From Actinomycetota bacterium (lineage in GTDB: Bacteria; Actinomycetota; Humimicrobiia; Humimicrobiales; Humimicrobiaceae): a stretch of DNA of 14,027 nucleotides. Below the pieces are notes generated by a model. That model was given only the letters and a program-made list of their open reading frames with translations. It was not told the DNA's origin and did not search any database. This document shows positions 13,966 through 14,027 of this stretch, in pieces. The position numbers and the translations under genes are program-made. The stretch lies in contig DNFX01000121.1 in the NCBI GenBank assembly GCA_003486795.1, positions 3,050 through 17,076 on the forward strand. The letters are read 5' to 3'. How positions within the stretch are numbered: the first letter of the stretch is position 1; the number at the start of each line of letters is the position of its first letter.

Positions 13966-14027
13966 ATGCCTCACGCAGGCAGCAAGAAGGAAATGGTTCC
14001 CTTAAAGGAAATTACAAATATTATATT
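13966..14027 (+). CDS. Partial CDS, N-terminus only, function unknown
   Basis: From the ATG at 13966, 20 codons stay open to the right edge (MPHAGSKKEMVPLKEITNII). Base composition rises in G and C exactly where the frame begins, as in other genes here. There is only a weak TAGAG before the ATG. An internal ATG at 13993, preceded closely by AAGAAGGAA, is an alternative start with the spacing too short. Too little is present to name it. Confidence 0.45.
   Translation, partial: MPHAGSKKEMVPLKEITNII

Noticed and set aside
13966..14027. Riboswitch-like hairpins (GCCT/AGGC and GGAA/TTCC) at the right edge
   Set aside because: The stems are only four pairs and the stretch reads as an open coding frame from an ATG, which explains it better.

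Overview
This is an AT-rich bacterial window of roughly 30% GC by eye. Coding density is good, intergenic spacers are short and A/T-dominated, and genes lie on both strands. The content is mostly metabolic and housekeeping-like: dihydrolipoyl dehydrogenase, a Cof-type phosphatase, an MtaA-like zinc/cobamide enzyme, a galactitol-type PTS permease, a cation diffusion facilitator, an RRM protein and an ADP-ribosylglycohydrolase. I see no transposase, integrase, phage gene, CRISPR array, tRNA or rRNA. MtaA-like and PTS genes with such low GC suggest an anaerobic, fermentative or methyl-metabolising bacterium, probably an uncultured lineage. The phylum cannot be fixed from the sequence. An actinobacterial- or Atribacterota-like low-GC anaerobe is only a guess.

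Left part (1-4000). A partial minus-strand gene starts at 48 with a strong ribosome binding site and runs off the left edge. Diverging from it is a tight plus-strand group: a sugar-mutarotase-fold protein (256-1194), an MtaA/uroporphyrinogen-decarboxylase-type enzyme (1198-2205) and a small membrane-anchored protein (2230-2709). That group converges, with a 17-base overlap, on a minus-strand GatC-like PTS EIIC (2693-3997) that has no EIIA or EIIB beside it.

Middle (4000-9500). A 371-base gap precedes a small zinc-ribbon protein (4369-4698). Then come lpdA (4807-6198), a HAD/Cof phosphatase (6235-7050), an unrecognised 123-residue protein (7218-7589) and a rhodanese lipoprotein (7631-8095). 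These meet a long CDF transporter on the minus strand (8103-9473), which has an N/D-type metal site and three predicted C-terminal alpha/beta modules.

Right part (9500-14027). A small protein (9710-10024) appears to be a free-standing copy of a GGxxAAK/RLDLxVE/LFT domain that I recall from larger bacterial proteins. It is followed by an RRM protein with a probable long leader carrying a direct repeat, then a DraG-type ADP-ribosylglycohydrolase. The most striking item is 11719-12204, an intact but chimeric frame. The first quarter of a CrtQ-like glycosyltransferase is joined in frame to the last third of a CrtO-like carotenoid acyltransferase, best read as the scar of a deletion across two adjacent carotenoid-glycoside genes. 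A minus-strand M23 peptidase-like protein follows, in which one catalytic-site histidine reads as asparagine. Next is an HpnG/MTAN-like nucleoside phosphorylase, and the window ends in the first 20 codons of another gene.

I found no clear multi-gene defence or mobile system. The findings are mainly variant active sites, an apparent gene-fusion relic and unexplained intergenic repeats.
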